From: Bacillota bacterium
GTDB taxonomy: Bacteria > Sysuimicrobiota > Sysuimicrobiia > Sysuimicrobiales > Segetimicrobiaceae
Reading direction: 5' to 3'
Assembly (NCBI GenBank): GCA_021324975.1
Contig: JAJPIA010000102.1
Location: forward strand, 1 to 58,050
Length of the DNA: 58,050 nt
Part shown: positions 42,868 through 51,428 of the stretch, one piece after another
Layout of the letters: the number at the start of each line of letters is the position of its first letter
How positions within the stretch are numbered: position 1 is the first letter of the stretch
Translations under genes and position numbers: made by a program
Notes under the pieces: model-generated
Told to the model about the DNA's origin: nothing
The model's input: the letters and a program-made list of their open reading frames with translations, nothing else
Database searches by the model: none

Positions 42868-43716
42868 CTATTTGACGGCGCCGGCGCTCATGCCCTGGAC
42901 GACCCAGCGCTGCAGGAACACGAAGATCGCGACGAGCGGCACGCTCGCCAGCGTGGACAGGGCCATGATCCCGTTCCAGTCCCGAACGTACTGCCCGAAG
43001 AAGGACGCGAGGCCCACGGTCAGCGTCTGCGACCGCGGGGTCTCGGTGAGCACGACAGCGAGGAGGTACTCGTTCCACGCGCCGATGAAGATGAACGCGG
43101 CCACGCCGACGAGGCCCGGCACGGCGAGCGGGGCGACCACCTTGTGGAGACTCTGCACGCGCGTGCACCCGTCCACCATCGCGGCCTCGTCCAGCTCCTG
43201 CGGGATCGAATCGAGGTACCCTTTGATCAGCCAGGTGGCGATGGGCAGCAGGAACGCCGTGTTGGCGACGATCAGACCGGGCAGGGTGTCGTAGAGCCCG
43301 ACGACGTGCGCGAGCCGGAAGTAGGGGACGATCAGCGTCACGCGCGGCAGCATCAGCACGCTCAGGATGCCGAGCAGCATCGCCTGCCCTCCGGGCAGGC
43401 GAAACCGCGAGAATCCGTAGCCGGCCAGGGCGCCGAGCGTGAGAGACAGCGCCAGCGCCCCGACGGAGAGGACGATACTGTTGGCAAAGAAGCGCTGATA
43501 CGCTGGATCGTGCAGGATACGCGCCATGTATTCGCCGGACACCGTCTTGGGGATCAAGACCGGCGGATACGTCAGGACTTCCCGGATTGGACGTACGCTC
43601 GCGCTCACCATCCACGCCACGGGGACGAGGATCACGCCCGCGGCCAGCGAGGTGAGCCCTACCAGCCACGCGTGATGGCCGATGACGCGGAGCCGGCGGC
43701 GCGGGGGCGCGGTCAC
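42868..43716 (-). CDS. Carbohydrate ABC transporter permease, MalG/UgpE-like
   Basis: The 282-residue permease has GVILVPVAWMVSASVRPIRE, FFANSIVLSVGALALSLTLG, GYGFSRFRLPGGQAMLLGIL and the EAA loop PQELDEAAMVDGCTRVQSLH, then FIFIGAWNEYLLAVVLTET, all typical of MalG-type subunits. It starts with a GTG overlapping the stop of the MalF-type gene (GTGA). No MsmK/MalK-type ATPase is encoded in the cluster. Confidence 0.92.
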   Translation of the reverse strand: MTAPPRRRLRVIGHHAWLVGLTSLAAGVILVPVAWMVSASVRPIREVLTYPPVLIPKTVSGEYMARILHDPAYQRFFANSIVLSVGALALSLTLGALAGYGFSRFRLPGGQAMLLGILSVLMLPRVTLIVPYFRLAHVVGLYDTLPGLIVANTAFLLPIATWLIKGYLDSIPQELDEAAMVDGCTRVQSLHKVVAPLAVPGLVGVAAFIFIGAWNEYLLAVVLTETPRSQTLTVGLASFFGQYVRDWNGIMALSTLASVPLVAIFVFLQRWVVQGMSAGAVK

Positions 43717-44756
43717 CACGACGGCTCCCCCCGGCGCGCCAGTGCGCGAAGGTAGGCCTGGGTGCCGAGCACGAGGAGCGCCAGCATGATCGTGCTGGTC
43801 GCCGCGCCCTTGGTGAGATTCCCGTCGAGGAGGGCGGTCCGGTACACGTAGAACGCGACGGTCTCGGTCGCCCGCCCGGGGCCGCCCTGCGTCAGCATGT
43901 TCACGAGGTCCACGTGCCCGAACGTCGTGATGAGGTCGACGGTGGAGATCGCCACGAGCACCGTCCGCAGCTGCGGGAGCGTGACGGAGACAAACCGCTG
44001 CCACGGGCCGGCGCCGTCCACCTTGGCGGCGTCGTACAGCTCGGGGAGGATGTTTTGCAGGGCGCCGAGCAGCGCCACCATGTAGAACGGATAGCTCTTC
44101 CATGTGTTGACGGCGATGATCGCGCCGAGCGCCAGCCTGGCGTCGCCGAGCCAGGCGATGGGCTGGGACCAGTGCAGCACCCCGACCGCGAGGTAGTTGA
44201 ACAGCCCGTACGGGTCGTACAGGAGCGACCACATCAGCGCGGCCGCGGCGGTGGAAAACACCCAGGGGAGGATGAGCGCGCCGCGCATCGTGTTGCGAAC
44301 GCCGCGATGGAACCATGTCTCATGGAGGAGCAGTGCGAACCCCAGGCCCACGGTGAGCTGCAGCACGACCGATGCCACGGTGAAGATCGAGGTGTTCCAC
44401 ACGGCGTTCCAAAAAATCGGATCGCGCAGCACCGCGGCGTAGTGCGCGGCGCCCACAAAGTGCCACCGCCCGGCCGTGACGTCCTGCAGGCCCATCGCCA
44501 CGACGGTCGCGACGGGGTAGACCGCGGTGAGGACCAGATACAAGACCGCGGGCGCCACGAAGAGGTACCCCGCGACGTAGCCAGGCAGCCGCCGTGTACT
44601 GCCCGCGGTACGGCGGCGCCTCGCGTCCGCGGCAGCGCCCGCGTGCCGCAGCCCCGGTGTCTCCGCGAGCGGCAGGCTGTAGTGATGCCCCAGGGCGCCC
44701 CCGGGGGACGCGGCCGGCCGCTCCGACCCGGCGTAACGGCGCGGGCGGCCGTTCAC
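43713..44756 (-). CDS. Carbohydrate ABC transporter permease, MalF/UgpA-like
   Basis: This membrane protein of about 347 residues contains YLFVAPAVLYLVLTAVYPVA, NAVWNTSIFTVASVVLQLTV, LILPWVFSTAAAALMWSLLY and the EAA loop PELYDAAKVDGAGPWQRFVS. The start is uncertain: the GTG at 44756 leaves an unusually long (about 60-residue) Arg/Ala/Gly-rich N-terminus, but no later start precedes the first helix well. The binding-protein gene ends 34 bases upstream. Confidence 0.88.
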   Translation of the reverse strand: MNGRPRRYAGSERPAASPGGALGHHYSLPLAETPGLRHAGAAADARRRRTAGSTRRLPGYVAGYLFVAPAVLYLVLTAVYPVATVVAMGLQDVTAGRWHFVGAAHYAAVLRDPIFWNAVWNTSIFTVASVVLQLTVGLGFALLLHETWFHRGVRNTMRGALILPWVFSTAAAALMWSLLYDPYGLFNYLAVGVLHWSQPIAWLGDARLALGAIIAVNTWKSYPFYMVALLGALQNILPELYDAAKVDGAGPWQRFVSVTLPQLRTVLVAISTVDLITTFGHVDLVNMLTQGGPGRATETVAFYVYRTALLDGNLTKGAATSTIMLALLVLGTQAYLRALARRGEPSW

Positions 44757-44790
44757 GGCACGACCCCGGGAGGCTCGGTGGTCCCCAGGT

Positions 44791-46062
44791 CTACTTGGAC
44801 TTCGCGATGGCCGATTGCCAGGCCGTCGCCGCCTCGTCGAGCGCCTGCTTGACGGGCACCTTGCCACTCACGGTGTTTTGGAACGTCGTCTTGAACAGAT
44901 CAAACAGCGTTCCTGTGTCGGGGAGCGCCGGGAGCACGATGTTGGCGGCCGTGTCCTGGTTTGCAAACTGCGGGATGTACCGGAGCATCGGGTCGGTGCT
45001 GCCATTGAGCGACGTCATCGCGGCGTGGGTCGCCCAGGGGAGGCTGATCGCCTTCGTCATAGTGACCGCGACCGTGGGGGAGTACAGATACTCCAAAAAC
45101 TTCCACGCCGCGTCCTTGTTCTGCGACTTGGCGCTCATCCCCACGCCGCTGCAGCTCCACAGATATCCGCCCGTCTTTGCGCGCCACGCCGGCGCGTACG
45201 CGAGCTTGATCTTCGGGTCGATCTGCTTGGACTTGGACCAGATGAACGGGCCGTCGATGATGCTCGCCACCTGCCCGCTCGCGATGTACTCGAGCATCCG
45301 CGCCTGATCCTCACCGAACGATCCGGGCACGACAAGCCCCATCTGGTAGAAGTTCTTCCACCACGTCATCGCCGCGACGCCCTGCGGGGAGTTGAAGACC
45401 GCCCGGCCGCTGGCGTCCAGAAACTGGCCGCCCTCCTGCGCCAGCCGGAAGCCGAAGTACCGCGTCAGCGCGAAGCCTCCGTCGGCGAGCGGCATGCTCA
45501 TTCCGTATTTGTTGGCGCCGGAATTGCGCAGCTTCTTCTCGACCTGGATGAACTCGTCCCAGTTCGTCGGGGGCCGGAGACCGGCGGCGGCAAACTGATC
45601 GACGTTGTACGCGAACTGGTACGGGATCATGTACAGGCAGAACGACAGCGTCCGGCCGTTGATCTTGCGCCGCGCCGTCGGGAGGAGGTTGTCCGCGAAG
45701 TCTTTGTTCTTTGCGAGCCACGGGTCCAGGTCTTCAACGTAGCCGAGCTTGTCGAGGCCGGGCAGCCAGCTTCCTTCCACGCCGAACAGATCGTAGGTTT
45801 CGCCGCCCGCCGCCGCCGCGTCCAGTTTGCCTGACATCTGCGGATACGGCGTATCGACGACGGTGATTTTGATGTCGGGGTTGGCTTTCTCGAACCCGGC
45901 GATGAGGTTGTTGAAGTTGTCGGGTCCCCACTCGTGGACCCACCATTCCATCCATTTGATCTCAACCGGGGAGCCTGCGGCATTGGCGAGTGGCGCGACC
46001 GTGAACGCAAGCAAGACAACAACCGACAGTACCGCTACCCTGCACGACGGCCTAGCCCGCAT
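44791..46062 (-). CDS. Sugar ABC transporter substrate-binding protein, family 1
   Basis: The 423-residue extracytoplasmic protein has a signal peptide (VAVLSVVVLLAFTVAPLANA) and family 1 features: IKWMEWWVHEWGPDNFNNLI, ANPDIKITVVDTPYPQMSGK, LDAAAAGGETYDLFGVEGSW and AAWKFLEYLYSPTVAVTMTK. The ATG at 46062 follows GGGAGG with 8-base spacing and is better than the GTG at 46071. Transcription probably starts from the promoter at 46152-46180, which overlaps the LacI operator. A sugar or sugar-like ligand is inferred from family and from the LacI, DegT and Gfo/Idh genes opposite. Confidence 0.93.
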   Translation of the reverse strand: MRARPSCRVAVLSVVVLLAFTVAPLANAAGSPVEIKWMEWWVHEWGPDNFNNLIAGFEKANPDIKITVVDTPYPQMSGKLDAAAAGGETYDLFGVEGSWLPGLDKLGYVEDLDPWLAKNKDFADNLLPTARRKINGRTLSFCLYMIPYQFAYNVDQFAAAGLRPPTNWDEFIQVEKKLRNSGANKYGMSMPLADGGFALTRYFGFRLAQEGGQFLDASGRAVFNSPQGVAAMTWWKNFYQMGLVVPGSFGEDQARMLEYIASGQVASIIDGPFIWSKSKQIDPKIKLAYAPAWRAKTGGYLWSCSGVGMSAKSQNKDAAWKFLEYLYSPTVAVTMTKAISLPWATHAAMTSLNGSTDPMLRYIPQFANQDTAANIVLPALPDTGTLFDLFKTTFQNTVSGKVPVKQALDEAATAWQSAIAKSK

Positions 46063-46151
46063 GACGGACACCTCCCTACGGTAGAAGGAGTCTCGTGTTC
46101 GTGCCTGCCGGAAAGCTCGGTGCCGCTATAGCGATTTGAGGTTGTAACGGC

Positions 46152-46180
46152 AGTCTACACGGGTGCTGCAAGCTTGTCAA
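46152..46180 (-). promoter_or_regulatory. Promoter of the sugar ABC operon
   Basis: On the minus strand a perfect -35 TTGACA (46180-46175) is followed after exactly 17 bases by TAGACT (46157-46152). The -35 lies inside the palindromic operator, so repressor binding would exclude RNA polymerase. Confidence 0.7.
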
Positions 46181-46193
46181 ATCGATTTGACAA
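46174..46193. promoter_or_regulatory. LacI-family operator, perfect 20-bp palindrome
   Basis: TTGTCAAATCGATTTGACAA is an exact inverted repeat with the central CG usual for LacI-family sites. It carries TTGACA on both strands and lies between the divergent lacI-type and sugar ABC genes. A half-site (TCAAATCG on the minus strand) recurs about 40 bases away, near 46132-46139. Confidence 0.8.
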
Positions 46194-46215
46194 ACTCAAA
46201 CCGCTTCGATTACAT
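46187..46215 (+). promoter_or_regulatory. Putative promoter of the LacI-family regulator gene
   Basis: The other TTGACA of the operator (46187-46192) is followed after 17 bases by TTACAT (46210-46215), a weak -10. If used, the regulator represses itself and the transporter from one site. Confidence 0.45.
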
Positions 46216-46246
46216 AAAGCGTGTGTGATCTGGAGGCGTCTTTATA

Positions 46247-47320
46247 ATGAAGGAATCAATCTCCACGGCCAACATGCCGCCGCGCGCGATGCCGAGCCGG
46301 TTGCGTGATGTCGCGCGCCTGGCCGGCGTATCGGTGCCAACCGCGTCGCAGGCGCTCAACGGTCACGCGCGCATCAGTGCTGAGACCAAGGAGCGCGTCG
46401 CGGCCGCCGCACGCGAGCTTCACTATGCGCCCCACGCCGCGGCGCGGCGCCTCAGCCGCGGCCGGTCAGACTGCGTCGCGATCGTTCCCGGGACGAACAT
46501 GAGCGGCTTTTTCTCCGATCTGTTCTACCGCGCGCTCCTTTCGGGCGCCGGCAGCGCGCTCGAGCACGCGGGATTCCGGATGCTCATTACTCCCGCGGCG
46601 CGGTTCGACGCGCAGGCGCCGCAGTTCGTGCAGATGGCGCGGGCCCGGGAGATCGATGGCATACTGCTGGCCGGCGCCGTCGAGGCCCATTGGGCGAGGA
46701 GGGTGTTGGAGGTCGGTACACCGGTCGTGCTTCTGGACAACTACGAGCCGGAGGTGATCGCACCGGCCGTCGTCAACGACAACGCCGGGGGCGTCTACAC
46801 CGCGACGAGCCACCTCGCGGCCCTTGGGCACCGGCGCATCGGCTTTATCGGCGCAGAGGTAGAGTACCCGTTCGGGGTGGATACGCGCGCCGGGTACCGC
46901 CGCGCGCTGCACGATGCCGGGCTCGCCGCCGATCCGGCCCTCGAGGTGCGCTGTGCGATCGACGCAGAGTGCGCGCGCGCCACGGCCGGACGGCTCCTCG
47001 ACCAGGCGAACCCGCCGAGCGCGATTTTTGCGGTCACGGACATGATGGCGCTCGGCGTCATCAACGCCGCACGCGATCGCGGCCTCCTGATCCCGGCCGA
47101 TCTTTCGGTCGTCGGTATGGACGACATCGAGTTGGCGTCCATCACCAGCCCGCCTTTGACGACAGTGCGCGTGCACAAAGAGGATATGGGCCGCGAAGCG
47201 GCGCGCCGGCTCCTCGACCTGATCCACGGCCGCGATGTCGATCCCACGCCGCTGATCCTGCCGAATGAGCTCGTGATCAGGGGTACCACGGGAGGTCCTC
47301 ATGGCGCGTCACTCTGCTGA
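46247..47320 (+). CDS. LacI-family transcriptional regulator
   Basis: The 357-residue regulator has an N-terminal helix-turn-helix (RLRDVARLAGVSVPTASQAL, then NGHARIS and the hinge ELHYAPHAAARRLSRGRS) and a periplasmic-binding-protein-like sensor domain (DGILLAGAVEAHW, HLAALGHRRIGFIGAEVEYP, FAVTDMMALGVINAARDRGL). The ATG at 46247 follows GGAGG; in-frame ATGs at about residues 10 and 15 are alternatives. The 20-bp palindrome 54 bases upstream is its likely operator. It overlaps the DegT gene by 20 bases, so regulator and enzymes share a transcript. Confidence 0.93.
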   Translation: MKESISTANMPPRAMPSRLRDVARLAGVSVPTASQALNGHARISAETKERVAAAARELHYAPHAAARRLSRGRSDCVAIVPGTNMSGFFSDLFYRALLSGAGSALEHAGFRMLITPAARFDAQAPQFVQMARAREIDGILLAGAVEAHWARRVLEVGTPVVLLDNYEPEVIAPAVVNDNAGGVYTATSHLAALGHRRIGFIGAEVEYPFGVDTRAGYRRALHDAGLAADPALEVRCAIDAECARATAGRLLDQANPPSAIFAVTDMMALGVINAARDRGLLIPADLSVVGMDDIELASITSPPLTTVRVHKEDMGREAARRLLDLIHGRDVDPTPLILPNELVIRGTTGGPHGASLC

Positions 47321-48578
47321 GCGTCTGGCTGCCCACGGCGGAACACCGGTCCGCACGGAGCCCCTGCCGCCGGGCTACCCGGGCGGGCTGCTCATCGGCG
47401 AGGAAGAGAAGGCGGCCGTGATGGAGGTGCTGGACAGCCAGAGCCTGTTCCGCCACTACGGCCCGCGGCCGCTGCGCAAGGTGGCGCAGTTCGAGCGCGC
47501 CTTTGCCGAGACGATGGGCGCGCGCCACGCCGTCGGCGTGACCTCCGGCACCGCCGCGCTCATGACGGCGCTCGCCGCCCTCGGCGTTGGGCCCGGCGAC
47601 GAGGTCATCGTGCCGACCTACACCTGGGTGGCCACCGTCAACGCGGTGGTGCACCTCGGCGCGGTGCCCGTGTTCGTGGACATCGACGACACCCTCACCA
47701 TGGACCCGGCGATGCTCGAGGCCGCGATCACGCCGTGCACAAAGACGATCCTGCCGGTGCACATGCGCGGGGCGGGCGCCGACATGGCGCCGATCCGCGA
47801 GGTCGTGGCCCGGCACCACCTGCGCCTCGTGGAGGACGCGGCGCAGGCCGTCGGTGGGCGGTATCGCGGCCAGCGCCTCGGCACGCTCGGGGATATCGGC
47901 GCGTACAGCCTCCAGTACCACAAGGTCATCACGACGGGCGAAGGCGGCATGGTCGTGACCGACGATCCGGCGCTGTGGGAGCGGGCGGTGCGCTACCACG
48001 ACCAGGGTTCGGTGCGCATGGAGGAGCTCGACGAGACCGTCCCGCTCGGCAATCGGCTCATGATCGGGATCAACTTCCGCATGAGCGAGATTACCGGCGC
48101 CATCGGGTTGGTGCAACTCGGGCGCATGGACTGGATCATCGAGCGGATGCGCGCGCACAAGGCGGCGATCCTGGACGGCATGCGGGGCCTGCCCGGGGTG
48201 TCGGTCCGCCGCCTGAGCGACCCGGAGGGAGACACGGGCGCGACGCTGATGTTCTTCCTGCCGACCGAGGACCTGGCCCGCGCGTTCGGTACCGCGCTGA
48301 CCGCGGAGGGGGTCACGGCCACGGTCGCGTGGGACAGCGGGCAGCACGTCTACTATCACTTCGATCAGATCATCGAGCGCCGCATGTTCGCCGAGCGGCA
48401 CTGCGCGTGGGAGTGCCCGCACTACAAGGGGCGGGCGCGGCTGGAGAAGGGCATGTTCCCGCGGACCGACGACCTGCTGCGCCGGGCACTGCACATCGAT
48501 CTCCACCCGCTTCTGACCGAGCGCGACGAGTTCGACATCGTGCGCGCGGCCCGCAAGGTCGCGGCCGCGCTCCTGTAA
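47301..48578 (+). CDS. DegT/DnrJ/EryC1/StrS-type PLP aminotransferase
   Basis: The 425-residue enzyme has fold-type I features: GVTSGTAALMTALAALGVGP, DEVIVPTYTWVATVNAVVHL, LVEDAAQAVGGRYRGQRLGT and the PLP-lysine region YSLQYHKVITTGEGGMVVTD. Members aminate keto sugars or, as in amino-inositol pathways, keto-cyclitols. With the Gfo/Idh dehydrogenase 8 bases downstream it could form an oxidise-then-aminate pair acting on a sugar or inositol, or the reverse in catabolism. The exact substrate is unknown. Confidence 0.92.
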   Translation: MARHSAERLAAHGGTPVRTEPLPPGYPGGLLIGEEEKAAVMEVLDSQSLFRHYGPRPLRKVAQFERAFAETMGARHAVGVTSGTAALMTALAALGVGPGDEVIVPTYTWVATVNAVVHLGAVPVFVDIDDTLTMDPAMLEAAITPCTKTILPVHMRGAGADMAPIREVVARHHLRLVEDAAQAVGGRYRGQRLGTLGDIGAYSLQYHKVITTGEGGMVVTDDPALWERAVRYHDQGSVRMEELDETVPLGNRLMIGINFRMSEITGAIGLVQLGRMDWIIERMRAHKAAILDGMRGLPGVSVRRLSDPEGDTGATLMFFLPTEDLARAFGTALTAEGVTATVAWDSGQHVYYHFDQIIERRMFAERHCAWECPHYKGRARLEKGMFPRTDDLLRRALHIDLHPLLTERDEFDIVRAARKVAAALL

Positions 48579-48586
48579 GACGCGCG

Positions 48587-49753
48587 GTGCACCGCAGGCT
48601 CGGCGTCGCGGTGGTGGGCTCGGGGGCCATTGCGCGCGCCCATATCTTTGCGCTCGCGCGCCACATCGAAGCGTTTCCCGACGCGCCGGGGGCCGGCCGC
48701 CTCGTGGTCGTCGCCGGCCGCGACGCGGCCCGCACGGAGGCCGCGGCCCGGCGGCTCGGCGCGCCCCGCTGGACTGTCGACTGGCGCAGTATCGTGGATG
48801 ACCCAGAGGTCGAGGTGCTGATCAACGCGGGGCCGAACGATCTGCACGCCGATCCCAGCATCGCCGCACTGGCCGCCGGCCGGGCGGTGCTCTGCGAGAA
48901 GCCGCTGGCACGGACGGCGGCGGAGGCAGAACGCATGGCGGGCGCCGCGGAGCAGAGCGCCGCGGTGTCGATGGTAGGGTTCAACTACCGCTTCGTGCCG
49001 GCCGTGCTCTTGGCGCGACGCCTCGTTCGCGACGGGGCCCTGGGCCGCGTCTACCACTTCCGTGGCCGCTACAGCGACGACTCCCTGCTCGACCCCGCCG
49101 CCCCGCACAACTGGCGCCACGATCAGAGGCGGGCCGGGAGCGGCGTGATCGGTGACCTGGCGTCGCACGTCGTCGACTTGGCGCACTTCCTCGTGGGCCC
49201 GATCACCGCGGTGACGGCGGCCGTCCGCACCTACACCCCGGCGCGGCCCGCACCCGGCGGTGTGGAACCGGTCACCGTGGAGGACGCGGTCGCGGCCACG
49301 CTCGAGTTTCAGTGCGGCGCGCTGGGCACGCTCGAAGCGGGCGGCATGTGCCCGGGACGCAAGAACTTCCTCGCCTTCGAGGTCAACGGGCGGGACGGCA
49401 CGCTCGCGTTCAACCTCGAGCGCATGAACGAGCTGCAGGTGTACCACGGCGACGGACGTGCGCGGGGTTTGGCCGACGTGCTGGTGACCGAGCCGGACCA
49501 CCCGTTTGGGGGGCGATGGTGGCCGCCGGGCCACATCCTGGGGTGGGAGCATACCTTCGTCCACCAGTGGGACGAGTTTGTCCGGCGCGTGACCGGGACC
49601 GCAGATGAGCCGGCCGGCGCGACGTTCACCGACGGGCTGGCCGCATCACGCGTTTGCGACGCGCTGGTCGTCGCCGCCGAGACGGGGCGTCGCGTGGCGG
49701 TGGCCAGAGCGGGCAACGACGCTGCGCGGCGGGATCCCGGCGCGGCGGGCTAG
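48587..49753 (+). CDS. Gfo/Idh/MocA-family oxidoreductase
   Basis: The 388-residue NAD(P)-dependent dehydrogenase has the nucleotide-binding start LGVAVVGSGAIARAHIFALA, the catalytic-loop motif VLCEKPLARTAAEAERMAGA, VSMVGFNYRFVPAVLLARRL and the active-site region GSGVIGDLASHVVDLAHFLV with the conserved Asp and His. It starts with GTG right after the DegT gene. Substrates in this family are sugars, inositols or their derivatives. Confidence 0.92.
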   Translation: MHRRLGVAVVGSGAIARAHIFALARHIEAFPDAPGAGRLVVVAGRDAARTEAAARRLGAPRWTVDWRSIVDDPEVEVLINAGPNDLHADPSIAALAAGRAVLCEKPLARTAAEAERMAGAAEQSAAVSMVGFNYRFVPAVLLARRLVRDGALGRVYHFRGRYSDDSLLDPAAPHNWRHDQRRAGSGVIGDLASHVVDLAHFLVGPITAVTAAVRTYTPARPAPGGVEPVTVEDAVAATLEFQCGALGTLEAGGMCPGRKNFLAFEVNGRDGTLAFNLERMNELQVYHGDGRARGLADVLVTEPDHPFGGRWWPPGHILGWEHTFVHQWDEFVRRVTGTADEPAGATFTDGLAASRVCDALVVAAETGRRVAVARAGNDAARRDPGAAG

Positions 49754-49798
49754 AGTTGGTCCTTCATTGCAAGCTCTCCTCGCCGGCCGACGTCGACT

Positions 49799-49984
49799 TC
49801 AGGCGAGCCGAACCACGAGAATAGCGGCTTCGCGGCCTTCCGGCCCGAGCGGCACCTCGGTTGCCGCCACGTCGTCGCAGTTCGGCCACCTCTCGCCCAT
49901 GCCGCATTTAATCCGACAGTCCCGAACGAGCACCCTCCGTTGTGCGTGCGCACTAAATTTGAAGAGCTTTGGTGCCGCAATCAT
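49799..49984 (-). CDS. Possible small Cys-containing protein in a 325-base gap
   Basis: The 61-residue frame starts MIAAPKLFKFSAHAQRRVLV and contains DCRIKCGMGERWPNCDDVAA, a CX3CX8C pattern, then GPEGREAAILVVRLA. No ribosome binding site is evident and no family was recognised. The gap 49754-50078 is more A+T-rich than its surroundings and holds no other candidate. It may be a small gene or a fragment of one. Confidence 0.3.
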   Translation of the reverse strand: MIAAPKLFKFSAHAQRRVLVRDCRIKCGMGERWPNCDDVAATEVPLGPEGREAAILVVRLA

Positions 49985-50078
49985 TATGAACCCGCGGCAA
50001 CTGCCCAACCGGATCGACCGTTCGCGGTAGTCGACCCGCGCCAACGCCGGGCTTCGCGCATCGACGCGGTGAAGCGGG

Positions 50079-51428
50079 TTAGGCCGTCGCGCCCGGGCCC
50101 GGCAGCCACTTCCCCCAACCAGGGTCGCCTTCGGGTCGCCCGTCCCTCGCGACGAGGCGGCCTCTCACAAACGTCATGACGGCCGCGCCGACCACGCGGC
50201 GGCCGGCGTACGGCGTCCAACCCGCCTTGCTCAACACGTCCGCATCGGCGAGCACGCGTGACCGGGCCGGATCGACGAGGGTGATGTCGGCGTCGGCCCC
50301 GGGCGCGAGCGTGCCCTTGCGAGGAAAGAGCCCGTAGATCCTGGCCGGTTGCTCACACAGCACCTCCACCACGCGCTCCATCGCGATCCTGCCCTCGTGC
50401 GCGGCGTGCAGCAGCAGCGCGAGCGTGGTCTCCACGCCGGGCAGCCCGAAGTGGCACGTCCAGATGTCGCCCTCGAGCTTCTGGCCGCGCGTGGAGGGCG
50501 CGTGGTCGGTGCTGATGTGGGTGATCGCTCCGGCGGCGAGCCGCCGCCACATCGCGTCGGCATCGGCCGCATCGCGCAGCCGAGCGGGCGGCGTAAACTT
50601 GCGAAACGGTCCGTGCGTCAACACCTCGTTCTCCGTCAGGTAGAAGTACTGCGGGCAACTCTCCACCCACACGGGCGCCCCGAGGGCCCGCTCGCGCGCC
50701 ACCAGGTCGACCACCGGCGGATGGCTGGTGTGCGCGACGACGGTCCGCGCCCCGGTGAGGCGTGCGATCAGGGCCACCTCGGCGGCGGCCACGGCCTCGG
50801 CCTCCCGGCTCCGCCACTCGGGGATCACGCCGTAGTCGGTGCGGGCCGCGGCGCGCAGCGCGTGTTCGCGCTCCCGCGTGATCGCGTCGTCCTCGCAGTG
50901 CGCCAAAAACGTCGCGCCGACCCCTGCGCCGGCGCGAAAGCATTGGAGCAGGTCCCCGGCGAGCACCGCCGGCACCCCGTGCGTTTCGCAGGTGAACACC
51001 TTGAGGTATGCGGCGCCCGCGGCCCACAGCGCCGACAGCTCACCCATGCGATCGGGCCATACGTGCGCGCCCAGGGCGAAGTCGACGAACGACCGGCGCC
51101 TCAGGTGCGCGACCTTGCGGCGCAGCTCTCCGGCATCGCGGACGGGCGCGCCGTGCGTGTGCTCGATGATGGTCGTCACGCCGCCGGCGGCGGCCGCCGC
51201 GCTGCCGGTCGGGAAATCCTCGCGTGCCACGTCACCGGGATCCATGAAGTGGACGTGGCTGTCAACCACGCCCGGGAAGGCCAGCAGGCCGCCCGCGTCG
51301 ATGACGCGGGCGGCCTGCGCGTCGAGCCGCCCCACCGCGGCGACCTCGCCGTCCTGAACGTGAAGATCTGCGGCGAACCGTCCGCGCGGCGTCACCAGCA
51401 CCGCGCCGCGGATCGTCAGGTCAAGCAC
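50079..51428 (-). CDS. Dihydroorotase/allantoinase-type amidohydrolase
   Basis: The 449-residue cyclic amidohydrolase has the metal motif VVDSHVHFMDPGDVAREDFP, the Lys expected to be carbamylated in AAYLKVFTCETHG, FLAHCEDDAITRER, TVVAHTSHPPVVDLVA and THISTDHAPSTRGQKLEGDI. It resembles allantoinases and dihydropyrimidinase-like enzymes more than pyrimidine-biosynthetic dihydroorotases, since no pyr genes are near. It starts with GTG and overlaps the alcohol dehydrogenase stop by 8 bases. It may act on a ureide or hydantoin imported by the Liv-type system upstream. Confidence 0.88.
   Translation of the reverse strand: MLDLTIRGAVLVTPRGRFAADLHVQDGEVAAVGRLDAQAARVIDAGGLLAFPGVVDSHVHFMDPGDVAREDFPTGSAAAAAGGVTTIIEHTHGAPVRDAGELRRKVAHLRRRSFVDFALGAHVWPDRMGELSALWAAGAAYLKVFTCETHGVPAVLAGDLLQCFRAGAGVGATFLAHCEDDAITREREHALRAAARTDYGVIPEWRSREAEAVAAAEVALIARLTGARTVVAHTSHPPVVDLVARERALGAPVWVESCPQYFYLTENEVLTHGPFRKFTPPARLRDAADADAMWRRLAAGAITHISTDHAPSTRGQKLEGDIWTCHFGLPGVETTLALLLHAAHEGRIAMERVVEVLCEQPARIYGLFPRKGTLAPGADADITLVDPARSRVLADADVLSKAGWTPYAGRRVVGAAVMTFVRGRLVARDGRPEGDPGWGKWLPGPGATA

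Noticed and set aside
46124-46133. CGCTATAGCG palindrome as a second operator
   Set aside because: It is short and does not match the main operator; only the adjacent TCAAATCG half-site resembles it.
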